The notes below the pieces were generated by a model. That model saw only the letters and a list, made by a program, of their open reading frames with translations, was not told the DNA's origin and searched no databases. Source: Candidatus Aminicenantota bacterium (lineage in GTDB: Bacteria; Acidobacteriota; Aminicenantia; Aminicenantales; Aminicenantaceae). From it: 64,000 nucleotides of DNA. The translations under genes were made by a program, and so were the position numbers. The number at the start of each line of letters is the position of its first letter. The first letter of the stretch is position 1. Shown here piece after piece: positions 45,578-54,480 of this stretch. The stretch is from positions 1,177,461 to 1,241,460 of the forward strand of contig CP070825.1 of NCBI GenBank assembly GCA_020344415.1, read 5' to 3'.

Positions 45578-46450
45578 TCAAATTAATATTTCCTCTTTCC
45601 AGCCCAGCCGGACTAAATCAATTTTATTCAAGTCACTCGTACCTAACTTATGCTTGACATCCGCAATCGCTACGTGCCTTGGAACCCCTGGCATTTCCCG
45701 ACTTTTGCCAAACTGCTCACGGCGCTTTGCTTTCATTATCTCCAAACCGACAGCATCAACTGCCACAGGATCTGTCCCTACTATGAGACCTTTATAGTTC
45801 CAGACATACCTGCGGTTAAAATGATGGGGCCCCCGAGCATGAAACTGTGGAGTCAATACAGATAGGATGTTCAGCCGTGTCTTGCCTTTTACATGCGGCA
45901 ATCGAAAAAGCAGTGCCAGGTCTGCACAGTTGTTGGGATGATAATCTGAGTATCTTTTTGCAAAAGTGATATAATTTTTCAGGCAGCCGCTAAATCCTGC
46001 CAGGTAGTGCATTCTCATTGGTCTGACGTTGATGAGAGCGGTTGATTTTTGAAATACTGAATTTCTTAGTACACCACGGTCATCAACACTGATATTTTCT
46101 TTTTTCACCCCGGCATCGATCAAACGGCGTTCGATTCCTTTTTCCAGCTCTTTTGGCGTGGGGATATAAGCCCAGACATTACTCTTGATTCCGACAATAT
46201 CTTCAGGTTTTACAAGCTTTTTAAAAGTCTTCACAGGGTCGTCTTGTTCGAATAACGCTGAAACTGCCTCATCCAGCATCTGTTGAATTATTTTTTCATT
46301 GAATCTGGCATTTTCATCCACTGCATCTTGATGGCGAATTAAAACGACTCTAACTTTTTTCGTTTGTTTTTGGGGAAATCCCAGGGCAACTCCTAAGACA
46401 GCATAAGTGCTGCCCCGCATAAAATCGCGTCGAGTTATCACTTTTTTCAT
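45578..46450 (-). CDS. Tat-exported DUF362 domain protein
   Basis: About 290 aa. The ATG at 46450 has GAGGTG upstream and leads into a twin-arginine signal (VITRRDFMRGSTYAVLGVAL). DUF362 core features are VGIKSNVWAYIPTPKELEKG, ALINVRPMRMHYLAGFSGCLKNYITFAKR and GTDPVAVDAVGLEIM. DUF362 proteins are often linked to iron-sulfur chemistry, but no ferredoxin motif is present here, so it is the short exported form. Function unknown. Confidence 0.82.
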   Translation of the reverse strand: MKKVITRRDFMRGSTYAVLGVALGFPQKQTKKVRVVLIRHQDAVDENARFNEKIIQQMLDEAVSALFEQDDPVKTFKKLVKPEDIVGIKSNVWAYIPTPKELEKGIERRLIDAGVKKENISVDDRGVLRNSVFQKSTALINVRPMRMHYLAGFSGCLKNYITFAKRYSDYHPNNCADLALLFRLPHVKGKTRLNILSVLTPQFHARGPHHFNRRYVWNYKGLIVGTDPVAVDAVGLEIMKAKRREQFGKSREMPGVPRHVAIADVKHKLGTSDLNKIDLVRLGWKEEILI

Positions 46451-46576
46451 TAATATCACCTCTCAGCTAATTTGACGGTTGAGACCGCTCTCGAAGATCA
46501 TGCTTATTCACCAGTAAGATAAATGCAATCAAGATAAGTGTCAACAAAAATCATCGACAAAAGCCTGACCCCAAAG

Positions 46577-46605
46577 TTGACATGTCTTTTCTCGGGTGTT
46601 ATATC
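46577..46605 (+). promoter_or_regulatory. Sigma70-like promoter of the second molybdenum hydroxylase operon
   Basis: TTGACA (46577-46582), 17 bases, TATATC (46600-46605), directly after a lone AAAGCCTGACCCC repeat arm (46561-46573). Confidence 0.5.
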
Positions 46606-46643
46606 TTATAATCCGCAAGAAAAGGAAAACAAGGACTTCTTAG

Positions 46644-47528
46644 TTGAATCTCTCTAGAATAAAATTTCATTCTCCACAAACCTTGGCTGAGGCATTCAAA
46701 CTCCTTGAAAAACTCAGAGAGGCCAGAATCTTAGCGGGCGGGACAGACCTCTTAGTAGATATAAAACAAGGCTTGGTTAAGGCTGAAGACATCTTATCTC
46801 TTCTAAAGATAAAAGAACTAAGAGGGATAGAGAGAGAAGAAAACAGAATAAAAATTGGAGCCATTGTAACTGCACAAGAAATTATATCCGATCCTTATGT
46901 TAATCAATTCATTCCAGCTCTTGCCGATGCTGCCAATTCCATGGCTTCCCCTCAGATTCGCTCAATGGCAACTATAGGTGGAAATATCTCAAGCGCTGTC
47001 CCTTCAGCAGACCTTCCTCCGACTCTAATAGCAGCAGAATCAAAGGTGGAACTTCAGTGTTCAGAGTCGTCGCGGCAGGTGTCTCTTTCTGATTTCTTTC
47101 AAGCTCCCAGAGAGACGATCTGCAACAAAGGGGAATTGTTAACCTCCATTTTCATCCCATTACCTCCACCCCGTACAGGGATCGCTTACGAGAAATTCTC
47201 TCTTCGGGAAGCTAATTCTTTGGCCGTTGCCGCTGTTTCCTCCAGGATAACCTTGGAGGATAGGAAAATAGAAAAAGCTCTTATTGTTCTTGGGGCAGTT
47301 GCTCCCACTCCTTTGATTGCTTTAAAAGCTTCGGAGTCTCTATTGGGACGAGAACCATCTGATGGCCTTTTTAAGAAGGCTTCTTTAGTTGCGAAAGAAG
47401 AAGGGGAACCCATCTCGGATGTCAGAGGCTCTGCCTGGCATAGAAAAGAATTGATCCAGATTTTAACCCAGAGAAGTCTAACAAAAGCATTGAAGCAAAC
47501 TCAAGAAAAATCCAGGGAAGATACATAA
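46644..47528 (+). CDS. Molybdenum hydroxylase FAD-binding subunit (second system)
   Basis: 294 aa from a TTG start at 46644; no in-frame ATG exists before residue 90. FAD motifs are LAGGTDLLVDIKQG and TIGGNISSAVPSADLPP, and the C-terminal flavoprotein domain has VLGAVAPTPLIALKASESLL. It is paralogous to the FAD subunit at 26.5 kb but clearly diverged. Like that one it lacks the extra [4Fe-4S] loop of HcrB. It is 5 bases upstream of the fused Fe-S/Mo subunit gene. Confidence 0.85.
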   Translation: MNLSRIKFHSPQTLAEAFKLLEKLREARILAGGTDLLVDIKQGLVKAEDILSLLKIKELRGIEREENRIKIGAIVTAQEIISDPYVNQFIPALADAANSMASPQIRSMATIGGNISSAVPSADLPPTLIAAESKVELQCSESSRQVSLSDFFQAPRETICNKGELLTSIFIPLPPPRTGIAYEKFSLREANSLAVAAVSSRITLEDRKIEKALIVLGAVAPTPLIALKASESLLGREPSDGLFKKASLVAKEEGEPISDVRGSAWHRKELIQILTQRSLTKALKQTQEKSREDT

Positions 47529-47533
47529 ATTCT

Positions 47534-50065
47534 ATGGGAAAAAATAAAATACAATACCGTGTCATCGTTCTTAAAGTTAACGGAGAAGAACATACTGTTG
47601 CCATAAAAGATGGAGAAACTCTTCTGGAGGTTCTCCGAGATAGACTGAGGCTTACAGGGACCAAAAAAGGGTGTAATCTTGGAGTCTGCGGTGCGTGTAC
47701 AGTCCTCATGGATGGGGAATTAAAAAACAGTTGCCTGCTTTTAGCAGCATCGTGTGATGGAACAGAGATAACAACCATCGAGGGAATAGCTCAAGATGGT
47801 GTGCTTCACCCCTTGCAGCGTGCATTCCTCAATCATGGAGCCATTCAGTGCGGTTTTTGTACGCCTGGAATGGTGATGAGTGCTATGGCCCTCATTAAAC
47901 AAAACCCAGAACCTTCAGAGGAAGAAATTAAGGAAGCCCTCTCTGGAAATCTTTGCCGCTGCACAGGCTACTCACGAATCATCGAAGCAGTAAAAAACTG
48001 GAAGAAATATCGCGATACAAAAGAAGCGCCGTCTCATTCTGATGACCTTGATCAGTTTACCACTGTGGGTAAAAGCCTACCGCGTGTGGATGCTGCAGCT
48101 AAGGTGGCAGGACAAGCTAAATTTACAGCCGATTTTTACTTCGAGAACATGCTGTATGGAAAAATCCTTCACTCTCCAATTCCACATGGTCGGATAAAAA
48201 AAATTGACACGAGCAAAGCAGAGAAGCTTCCGGGTGTCAAACTGGTTCTCACAGGAAAAGATGTTCCAGATATCACTTACGGTATATCGCCAGCTCGCTA
48301 CGATGAAGTTGTTTTGGCCAAGGACCGTGTACGGTATGTGGGAGATGAAGTGGCTGCTGTCATTGCTGTAGACGAGGAGACGGCTGAAAAGGCTCGAGAG
48401 CTTATCGAAGTTGAGTATGAAGAGCTGCCTGCTGTGTTTAATCCCATGGATGCCATCAAAGAGGACGCTCCCCAACTTCACGAACGGTATAATAATAATA
48501 TAAACACCGTAGTTGACCATCATTTTGGTGATATCGAGAAAGGTTTTGCTGAGGCTGATTATGTGAGAGAGGAAGAGTTTATAGGGAATCATGTCTACCA
48601 GAGCCCTATTGAGCCGCACGCTTCCATTGCTTATTGGGAAGACGATGGTGCGACTCTTGTTCTTTATTCATCCACTCAGGTTCCTCATTACGTTCATTAT
48701 ATGGCAGCCCGGGTGCTTGATATTCCTCTGGGAAAAATCCGTGTCATCCGGCCCCCTGTTGGAGGCGGGTTTGGAGGGAAAGCTGGGACGACTCCGCTTG
48801 AGTTAATTGCTCCTATTGCTTCGAAAAAGACAGGAAGACCTGTAAAGATGGTCTACAGCCGCAAAGAGATGTTCATGTTCGGCCGGGGAAGGCATAAGCA
48901 GTATATGAAATTCAAAATAGGTGTCAGAAAAGATGGAAGAATAAATGCAGTTCAAAACCGGATCTACCTTGATGGAGGAGCCTATTCTTCTTTCGGGGTA
49001 ATAACTGCCTATTATGCGGGGAGCATGATTCCAACCTTATATCATATCCCCAATTACAGATACGAAGGTTTAAGAGTCATGACAAATAAACCGGCTTGCG
49101 GTGCTATGCGCGGCCATGGAACACCTCAACCCCGTTTCGCTTTTGAAAGCCTCCTGAGCATGATTGCTGATGATCTGGGAATTGACCCAATCGAGATACG
49201 CCTTCGCAACGCCATGGATCCAAATACGCGAACCTGTAACGACTTGGATATTCATAGCTGCGAGATCAAGGCCACCCTGAGGGAAGTGGAAAAAAGATCT
49301 GGATGGAAAGAAAAATACGGCAAACTCCCCCCTGGAAAAGGGATTGGAATAGGCTGCGGAGGCTTTGTCTCTGGGGCAGGGTATGCAATCTATAGGGGAC
49401 AGGTTCAGCGGAGTTCTGAGAAAGAAAGAGAGACATTTGTCAAAAAGTCTGTTTTTCCCCATGCAAACGCCATTGTTAAAATCAGCGAAGATGGAACAGC
49501 CGCAGTCCTCCTCATCCAGGCTGCGGAAATAGGTCAAGGGTCTTCAACCGTGCTTTCTCAGATGTGCGCCGAAGCTTTAGGAATAAGCCCCCACAGGATC
49601 CGTATCAGAACCGAAGACTCTGATATCAGCCCTCTCGATTTAGGAGCTTACTCCTCCAGAACAACCTTGATGGGAGGAAATGCCGTGGTTATGGCAAGCC
49701 GGGATGTTCTTGGTAAGATTTTTGCCACTGTGGCGAAACTGTGGGGCTGTGATTATCAGGAATTAGAAGCCAGGGATAATCAAATATTCCATAAAGAAGA
49801 TAGATCAAAGACTATGGAATGGGCAGAGGCAGCGCGTAAGTATTTCAATGAAAATGGTCCTCTTGTAGGCACAGGTTGGTATAAGCCTCCAGAAGGTCTT
49901 GGCGGAGATTACAAGGGGGCTGCTGTGGGAACAAGCCCCGCCTATTCTTACGGAAGTTCTGTCTGTGAATGCAGCGTCGATCTGGAGACTGGAAAGGTGA
50001 AAATTGAAAAGTTTACAGATTTTCATGACTGTGGTACTCCCATCAAACCCCAATCTGTACATTGA
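47534..50065 (+). CDS. Molybdenum hydroxylase, fused 2Fe-2S and molybdopterin subunit, interrupted by an in-frame TGA
   Basis: 843 aa before the stop; about 952 aa if read through. Residues 1-155 carry the two [2Fe-2S] sites (GCNLGVCGACTVLMDG, CGFCTPGM, GNLCRCTGY), followed by a linker and the molybdopterin domain (RVDAAAKVAGQAKFTADF, PPVGGGFGGKAG, CGAMRGHGTPQ, IGQGSSTVLSQ). The frame ends at TGA (50063-50065) in CGTPIKPQSVH-TGA-QVEGAIVMG, where family members have Gly after His, so a single GGA-to-TGA change is implied. The truncated form lacks the active-site Glu region encoded downstream and should be inactive unless the codon is suppressed. Confidence 0.85.
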   Translation: MGKNKIQYRVIVLKVNGEEHTVAIKDGETLLEVLRDRLRLTGTKKGCNLGVCGACTVLMDGELKNSCLLLAASCDGTEITTIEGIAQDGVLHPLQRAFLNHGAIQCGFCTPGMVMSAMALIKQNPEPSEEEIKEALSGNLCRCTGYSRIIEAVKNWKKYRDTKEAPSHSDDLDQFTTVGKSLPRVDAAAKVAGQAKFTADFYFENMLYGKILHSPIPHGRIKKIDTSKAEKLPGVKLVLTGKDVPDITYGISPARYDEVVLAKDRVRYVGDEVAAVIAVDEETAEKARELIEVEYEELPAVFNPMDAIKEDAPQLHERYNNNINTVVDHHFGDIEKGFAEADYVREEEFIGNHVYQSPIEPHASIAYWEDDGATLVLYSSTQVPHYVHYMAARVLDIPLGKIRVIRPPVGGGFGGKAGTTPLELIAPIASKKTGRPVKMVYSRKEMFMFGRGRHKQYMKFKIGVRKDGRINAVQNRIYLDGGAYSSFGVITAYYAGSMIPTLYHIPNYRYEGLRVMTNKPACGAMRGHGTPQPRFAFESLLSMIADDLGIDPIEIRLRNAMDPNTRTCNDLDIHSCEIKATLREVEKRSGWKEKYGKLPPGKGIGIGCGGFVSGAGYAIYRGQVQRSSEKERETFVKKSVFPHANAIVKISEDGTAAVLLIQAAEIGQGSSTVLSQMCAEALGISPHRIRIRTEDSDISPLDLGAYSSRTTLMGGNAVVMASRDVLGKIFATVAKLWGCDYQELEARDNQIFHKEDRSKTMEWAEAARKYFNENGPLVGTGWYKPPEGLGGDYKGAAVGTSPAYSYGSSVCECSVDLETGKVKIEKFTDFHDCGTPIKPQSVH

Positions 50066-50392
50066 CAGGTTGAAGGAGCCATTGTCATGGGTTCAGGTGA
50101 GACGATCATGGAGGATGTTTTGTATGACCAGAAGGGCAATATCCTCAATCCTAATCTTCATGACTACCTGTTGATGACATCTAAAGATGCACCTGAGATC
50201 TTTAGCGGGATTGTTGAGTCCTATGAGCCAGAGGGTCCTTATGGTGCAAAAGAGGTGGGAGAGGGTGCGACGCTGCCAGTGCTGGCTGCAATCGCCCACG
50301 CTATTGCCAACGCGACCGGAATCTGGATAAAGGAGCTTCCGATAACGCCTGAAAAGATACTGAAAGCATTGAAAAATAGAAAAAATTCCTGA
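50066..50392 (+). pseudogene. C-terminal remainder of the fused molybdenum hydroxylase after the TGA
   Basis: About 108 residues in the same frame as the upstream gene. They contain EGAIVMGSGETIMED, a Pro-Glu-Gly motif and the active-site Glu in GPYGAKEVGEG, and end ELPITPEKILKAL as in the intact paralogue at 27839-30115. There is no ribosome site for a separate start (a possible ATG is at 50087). The sequence is well preserved, so the interruption is recent, suppressed or an assembly error. Confidence 0.75.
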
Positions 50393-50572
50393 GCTATCAA
50401 GAATCCTTTATAAACCTCAATCCTATTGACTTCCCTGGGTTATTTAAGATAATAAAAGTAGTAAAGGTAAAGTGGTTCGTTACTATTTGTTTTTCTAATT
50501 CCCTTCATTGAATGGCTGTAAAAGAAAAAAATGTCAAAGGACCTTCTTAAAAGAAAAGGAGCTTGATTCCGA

Positions 50573-52087
50573 ATGAGTGATGTATATATTGCTGGGGCAT
50601 CATTGACTCCCTTTGGCAAAGATTTCAGACCTATTGGAGTCATGTTGGCTGATACCTGCTGGAAGACCCTTCAGAATTCTTCTTCCTATACCTATGATTT
50701 GGTTCCAGATTGTTTGGTTATTGGCAGCATGGACCCCATAGGATTTGCTAGGCAGACAGGCTTGGATTCTCTGGTGGGGATTGAATTGAAGTTGAGGAGA
50801 GATACGGAAATTTATCATGTGGAAATGGGATCTGCTACGGGGGCCGCGGCTGTTGAATTGGGAAAGCGCTTGGCCTCGTCAGGACTCAAAGTCTTAGTCT
50901 GCTTCGGTGAGAAGATGAAGGGTAAGCTGAGGAATGAAGAGATTCCCTCCCAGATTTCTACAGTCATTTCCGAAGAAGAAAGAGAACGAGGATTGGGTGA
51001 GATGCCAGCTGTAGCTGCCTTGGCTTCGTATGAATACATGGATGCTTATAAAGTCTCAGGAAAAGAATTCCGAAATGTTTGTTATGATATGAGTGTTAGA
51101 AGTTTGGGACATGGGTCCCAGAATAAATTTGCCTACTTTAAAGAGCCAGTTACACGGAAAGATTATGACAACCCTAAGGTCAATAGATTTATTGCCAAAC
51201 CCCTGACGAAGTTTGATTGCAGCGGTTCTTACAATGGAGCCGGTGCAGTTTATCTCGTTCCGTCTTCTACGGATATAAAATTAACGAGTATAAAATCCGC
51301 CTTTGATAATATCAAGATTGCAGAACGGAAGACCCTGATCTCCATGGAAGCGGCTGTGCTGGCAGGAAGAAAATGCTTTCAAGAAGCTGATTTGAACCCT
51401 CACGAGATAGACCTTTGTGAGCTCCACGATGCTTTTAAACCAGTTCCCTGGGTGGCAGCCGAGGATTTGTCCCTGGCCGAAAGAGGGGAAGGATACAAAT
51501 TTATCCTTGAAGAGAAAAACCGGAAAGGAAAGAATACTTTTATTAACCGTTCTGGGGGATTTTTGGCACGGACACATCCTTTAGGAGCTTCAGGAGGCGC
51601 TCAGCTTGTAGAATTGGTCTGGCAGCTGCGAGGGCATGATCAATACAAAGACATGTTTAAAGAGGAGCTGAAGAATTTGAATTACGGGCTCTGGTTCAAT
51701 ATGAGTGGATATGGGAACACTTGCGTCGTGGGTATTGTAGAGAGGGTAGAATCCACCCGGGTCCGTGAAGGTCTCAAGGAAGAAAACTTGCCTCAATCTA
51801 TTCCTGAAGAGAAGCTGATCTACAAAAAATCGCCTCGAAAAGATAGAGTTATTGCTACTACCCAATACACATCTCCAGATGAAGAGCAGGTTAATGTTGC
51901 TATAGTGCAGACAAGAGACGGAGATTTCAGAATTGGTCTGGCCAGAGATTCCGAGGGGGTTAAAAAGGGAAAATACATAAAATGGATAAAACCTGAAGAA
52001 GGGCCGTATTTTATCAAGGAAGGCTATATCAAAGGGAAGCTATCCGATTTTTTTAGTCTTATCCGCAGATCAAAGAAAGAAGAATAG
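50573..52087 (+). CDS. Thiolase-superfamily protein lacking the nucleophilic Cys, with C-terminal OB-like extension
   Basis: 504 aa. The thiolase fold is clear (VYIAGASLTPFGKDFRPIG, LHDAFKPVPWVAAEDL, RSGGFLARTHPLGASGG, MSGYGNTCVVGIVE), but the position of the usual catalytic Cys reads VEMGSATGAAAVELG, with no Cys. The last 110 residues (from about 395) form an added beta-rich region like a DUF35 OB-fold without its zinc ribbon. Cys-less thiolase homologues can act as retro-aldolases or structural partners, as with steroid side-chain aldolases. An AAGGAGC site precedes the ATG. It heads the beta-oxidation gene run. Confidence 0.78.
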   Translation: MSDVYIAGASLTPFGKDFRPIGVMLADTCWKTLQNSSSYTYDLVPDCLVIGSMDPIGFARQTGLDSLVGIELKLRRDTEIYHVEMGSATGAAAVELGKRLASSGLKVLVCFGEKMKGKLRNEEIPSQISTVISEEERERGLGEMPAVAALASYEYMDAYKVSGKEFRNVCYDMSVRSLGHGSQNKFAYFKEPVTRKDYDNPKVNRFIAKPLTKFDCSGSYNGAGAVYLVPSSTDIKLTSIKSAFDNIKIAERKTLISMEAAVLAGRKCFQEADLNPHEIDLCELHDAFKPVPWVAAEDLSLAERGEGYKFILEEKNRKGKNTFINRSGGFLARTHPLGASGGAQLVELVWQLRGHDQYKDMFKEELKNLNYGLWFNMSGYGNTCVVGIVERVESTRVREGLKEENLPQSIPEEKLIYKKSPRKDRVIATTQYTSPDEEQVNVAIVQTRDGDFRIGLARDSEGVKKGKYIKWIKPEEGPYFIKEGYIKGKLSDFFSLIRRSKKEE

Positions 52088-52104
52088 AAGAAATAGGTTT
52101 TTTG

Positions 52105-52134
52105 TTGACAGCTTGAAGAGGGGATAACTATAAT
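52105..52134 (+). promoter_or_regulatory. Near-consensus sigma70 promoter for the thiolase gene
   Basis: TTGACA (52105-52110), an 18-base spacer, TATAAT (52129-52134), both hexamers perfect, about 57 bases before the ATG at 52192. It is the best promoter seen in the window and would drive the beta-oxidation genes. Confidence 0.65.
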
Positions 52135-52191
52135 AGTAGACCTTTAAACGGGTCCATCAAGAAACAATAATAAAAAAATGGGAGGTTATCT

Positions 52192-53337
52192 ATGAGTAAT
52201 ATTGTCATCGCCAGCGCTGTTAGAACCGCTGGAGGCAGTTTTGGAGGCGCTTTTAAAAGAGTTTCTGCGGTAGAATTGGGAGCCGTTATTCTTAATGAGG
52301 CTGTTCAAAGAGGAGGAATTGAACCCAACCAAGTGAATGAAGTCGTCTTTGGTACTGGCTGGCAGGCTGGTCTCGGGCCAAATATAGGGCGTCTAGCAAC
52401 TGTAAAGGGAGGCTTGCCACACGAAGTCCCTGCCTTTACGGTGAACAAGCGATGTGGTTCGTCCTTGCGTGCTGTCACTCTTGCTGCTCAGATGATTAAA
52501 GCGGGAGATGCAGAAGTGGTCTTAGCCGGCGGCGCTGAGAATACTTCCCAGGTTCCTTATATAGCTGATGGGGCGAGATGGGGGAATCGCATGGGAGACG
52601 GCAAATTGTTCGATATTATGCATAAAGATGGTTTTATGTGCCCTTTAGCCGGACATCTAATGGGGATGACAGCAGAAACTCTCGTTGAAAAATATAGCAT
52701 CAGCCGGGAAGAGCAAGATACTTTTGCAGCAGAAAGTCAGAGCAAGGCTGTCAATGCTGTGAAAGAGGGGAAGTTCAAGGAGGAAATACTTCCGATTGAG
52801 GTGCCTTTAAAGAAAGGACAGACGGAAATATTCGATACTGAGGAAATCCCAAGAGAGGGCGTTACGGCAGAGAAATTGGCAAAGCTTCCTCCTGTTTTCA
52901 AGAAAGACGGATCAGTGACCGCTGGAAACAGCTGTGCGCTCTGCGATGCATCCGCTGCAGTCCTGGTTATGAAAGATGAGAAGGCTTCAGAATTGGGTGT
53001 TAAGGCGTTAGCTCGAATAGTATCTTATGCTCATGCAGGTGTTGATCCTGCGGTTATGGGAATCGGACCTGTTCCGGCCGTCTCCAAAGCTTTGGAACAG
53101 GCAGGACTCAAGCTTAGTGACATTGATATTATTGAGCTGAACGAGGCTTTCGCTGCTCAAATATTGGCTGTTGAGCGGGAGCTCAAGTGGGATCGCTCCA
53201 AGGTCAATGTCCATGGCGGTGCCATAGCTCTAGGGCATCCTGTTGGTGCTACAGGAGCAAAAATATTGACTACCTTGATTCATGCTCTGAAAGACAGGGA
53301 TAAGAATCTGGGTTTGGTTAGCCTGTGCATCGGATGA
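52192..53337 (+). CDS. Acetyl-CoA acetyltransferase (biosynthetic/degradative thiolase II), cut by TGA at a conserved Gly codon
   Basis: 381 aa before TGA (53335-53337); reading on to the next stop gives 394 aa ending at 53376. Catalytic Cys88 is in NKRCGSSLRAV, His is in GGAIALGHPVGATGA, and the second Cys, 379, is in LCIG. Intact thiolases continue LCIGGGQG; here the frame reads LCIG-TGA-GQGVAIVIERLS, so one conserved Gly codon is TGA and the family C-terminus follows intact. It should cleave acetoacetyl-CoA in the final step of the pathway. A GGGAGG site precedes the ATG. Truncation would remove the oxyanion loop. Confidence 0.85.
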   Translation: MSNIVIASAVRTAGGSFGGAFKRVSAVELGAVILNEAVQRGGIEPNQVNEVVFGTGWQAGLGPNIGRLATVKGGLPHEVPAFTVNKRCGSSLRAVTLAAQMIKAGDAEVVLAGGAENTSQVPYIADGARWGNRMGDGKLFDIMHKDGFMCPLAGHLMGMTAETLVEKYSISREEQDTFAAESQSKAVNAVKEGKFKEEILPIEVPLKKGQTEIFDTEEIPREGVTAEKLAKLPPVFKKDGSVTAGNSCALCDASAAVLVMKDEKASELGVKALARIVSYAHAGVDPAVMGIGPVPAVSKALEQAGLKLSDIDIIELNEAFAAQILAVERELKWDRSKVNVHGGAIALGHPVGATGAKILTTLIHALKDRDKNLGLVSLCIG

Positions 53338-53383
53338 GGACAAGGCGTCGCTATAGTGATAGAAAGATTGTCTTGAGAATTAT

Positions 53384-53482
53384 AGGGCTTGATGTGTCAA
53401 GAGCTTCTGTAGGATGTCATTGCGAGCGAAGCGTGGCAATCTAAGCCTGTTTATGTAGGGGCTTGATTCATCAAGCCCACCT
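53384..53482. repeat. Hairpin and CATTGCGAG repeats after the thiolase
   Basis: A degraded GGGCTTGATGTGTCAAG copy, a short CATTGCGAGCGAAGC/GGCAATC unit (from about 53418) and a consensus hairpin GGGCTTGATTCATCAAGCCC at about 53459-53478, just before the ribosome site of the next gene. Confidence 0.7.
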
Positions 53483-53509
53483 TTAATATATAAAAACGGA
53501 GGCATCAAA

Positions 53510-54361
53510 ATGGATATTAAAAAGCCTTTTGTAGTAGGCGCTGGTATCATGGGCTCTGGTGTAGGGCAACTCTGTGCTCAGCAAGGTTTAGAAGTGACTG
53601 TGGCAGATATCTCAGATGAGCTAATCCAGAAAGCAGAAGGGAAAATCAAAGCGGGCCTGGCTAGAAGGATTGAGAAAGGAAAAATTTCTCAGGAGGATAT
53701 GGATTCGGTTCTTTCTCGAATGAATTGGTCAACTAATTTGGATATTGCTGGGGAATGCGATTTCGTCCTGGAAGCGATCTATGAGGATCTAGGAGCTAAA
53801 CAGGAACTATTCAGGAAGTTGGATTCTATTTGTACACCAGAGACAATTCTAGCTACGAACACAACCGCCCTTTCAGTAAGTGAGATCGCTTCAGCCACAT
53901 CACGTCCCGATAAGGTTATCGGGATGCATTTCTTCAATCCCGCTGTCATCATGAAATTGGTTGAAATTATTCGCGGAGATAATACTTCTGAAGAAACCAT
54001 TGAGACTACGAGGATGTTTGCTGAAAGTCTAGGCAAGATTCCCATCACGACTGCAAAGGAAGCGCCGGCAGGGATAGTCAGTCGGGTTTTGGCAGGACTT
54101 CTGAATGAGGCGGCTGCTGTATATGCTGATGGCGTGGCTTCTCCTGAAGATATTGATGAAGCCATGAAGCTGGGTGCAGGCCTTCCTATGGGTCCCTTAG
54201 CACTCATCGATATGATAGGTCTGGATATCCACCTTGCCAAGATGGAAACCCTGTATGAAAAATTGGAGGATGAGCGTTACAAACCGCCAGAGATAATAAA
54301 GAAAATGGTTGCAGAAGGCAAGTTGGGAAAAAAGGCTGGCGAAGGATTCTATAAGTACTAA
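53510..54361 (+). CDS. 3-hydroxyacyl-CoA (3-hydroxybutyryl-CoA) dehydrogenase
   Basis: 283 aa, the single-domain Hbd type. NAD site VVGAGIMGSGVGQLCAQQG, acidic partner DIS; catalytic region NTTALSVSEIA, then GMHFFNPAVIMKLVEIIRG with the His of the dyad, and C-terminal helices PMGPLALIDMIGLDIHL. It oxidises 3-hydroxybutyryl-CoA (and possibly 3-hydroxypimeloyl-CoA) to the 3-oxo form ahead of thiolysis. An ACGGAGG site precedes the ATG. It is flanked by thiolase and acyl-CoA dehydrogenase genes in the same orientation. Confidence 0.92.
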   Translation: MDIKKPFVVGAGIMGSGVGQLCAQQGLEVTVADISDELIQKAEGKIKAGLARRIEKGKISQEDMDSVLSRMNWSTNLDIAGECDFVLEAIYEDLGAKQELFRKLDSICTPETILATNTTALSVSEIASATSRPDKVIGMHFFNPAVIMKLVEIIRGDNTSEETIETTRMFAESLGKIPITTAKEAPAGIVSRVLAGLLNEAAAVYADGVASPEDIDEAMKLGAGLPMGPLALIDMIGLDIHLAKMETLYEKLEDERYKPPEIIKKMVAEGKLGKKAGEGFYKY

Positions 54362-54480
54362 ATATAAGTATTGTTTAGTCTGAAAAAGGGATTTGGTTTA
54401 TTTAGACTTTTCGAGATTAAGGCTCTCTTCCAAAGTTCTTTTTTTAAAAATGAATTCCAATAATTAGAAAGGAGCAAGCC

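Noticed and set aside
50063..50065. Selenocysteine codon in the molybdenum hydroxylase
   Set aside because: The position corresponds to Gly in relatives, not Cys, and selenium-dependent xanthine dehydrogenases do not encode Sec in this chain. No SECIS-like hairpin was recognised just downstream.
50063..53337. Genome-wide UGA-to-glycine reassignment as in SR1/Gracilibacteria
   Set aside because: TGA is a genuine terminator for many genes here, for example the Had-like dehydrogenase (14508), the 82-aa and FAD-subunit genes (26464, 27339), the IDH-type gene (38488), BamA (42462) and DUF362 (45578), several with overlapping downstream starts. Most long genes have no internal TGA.
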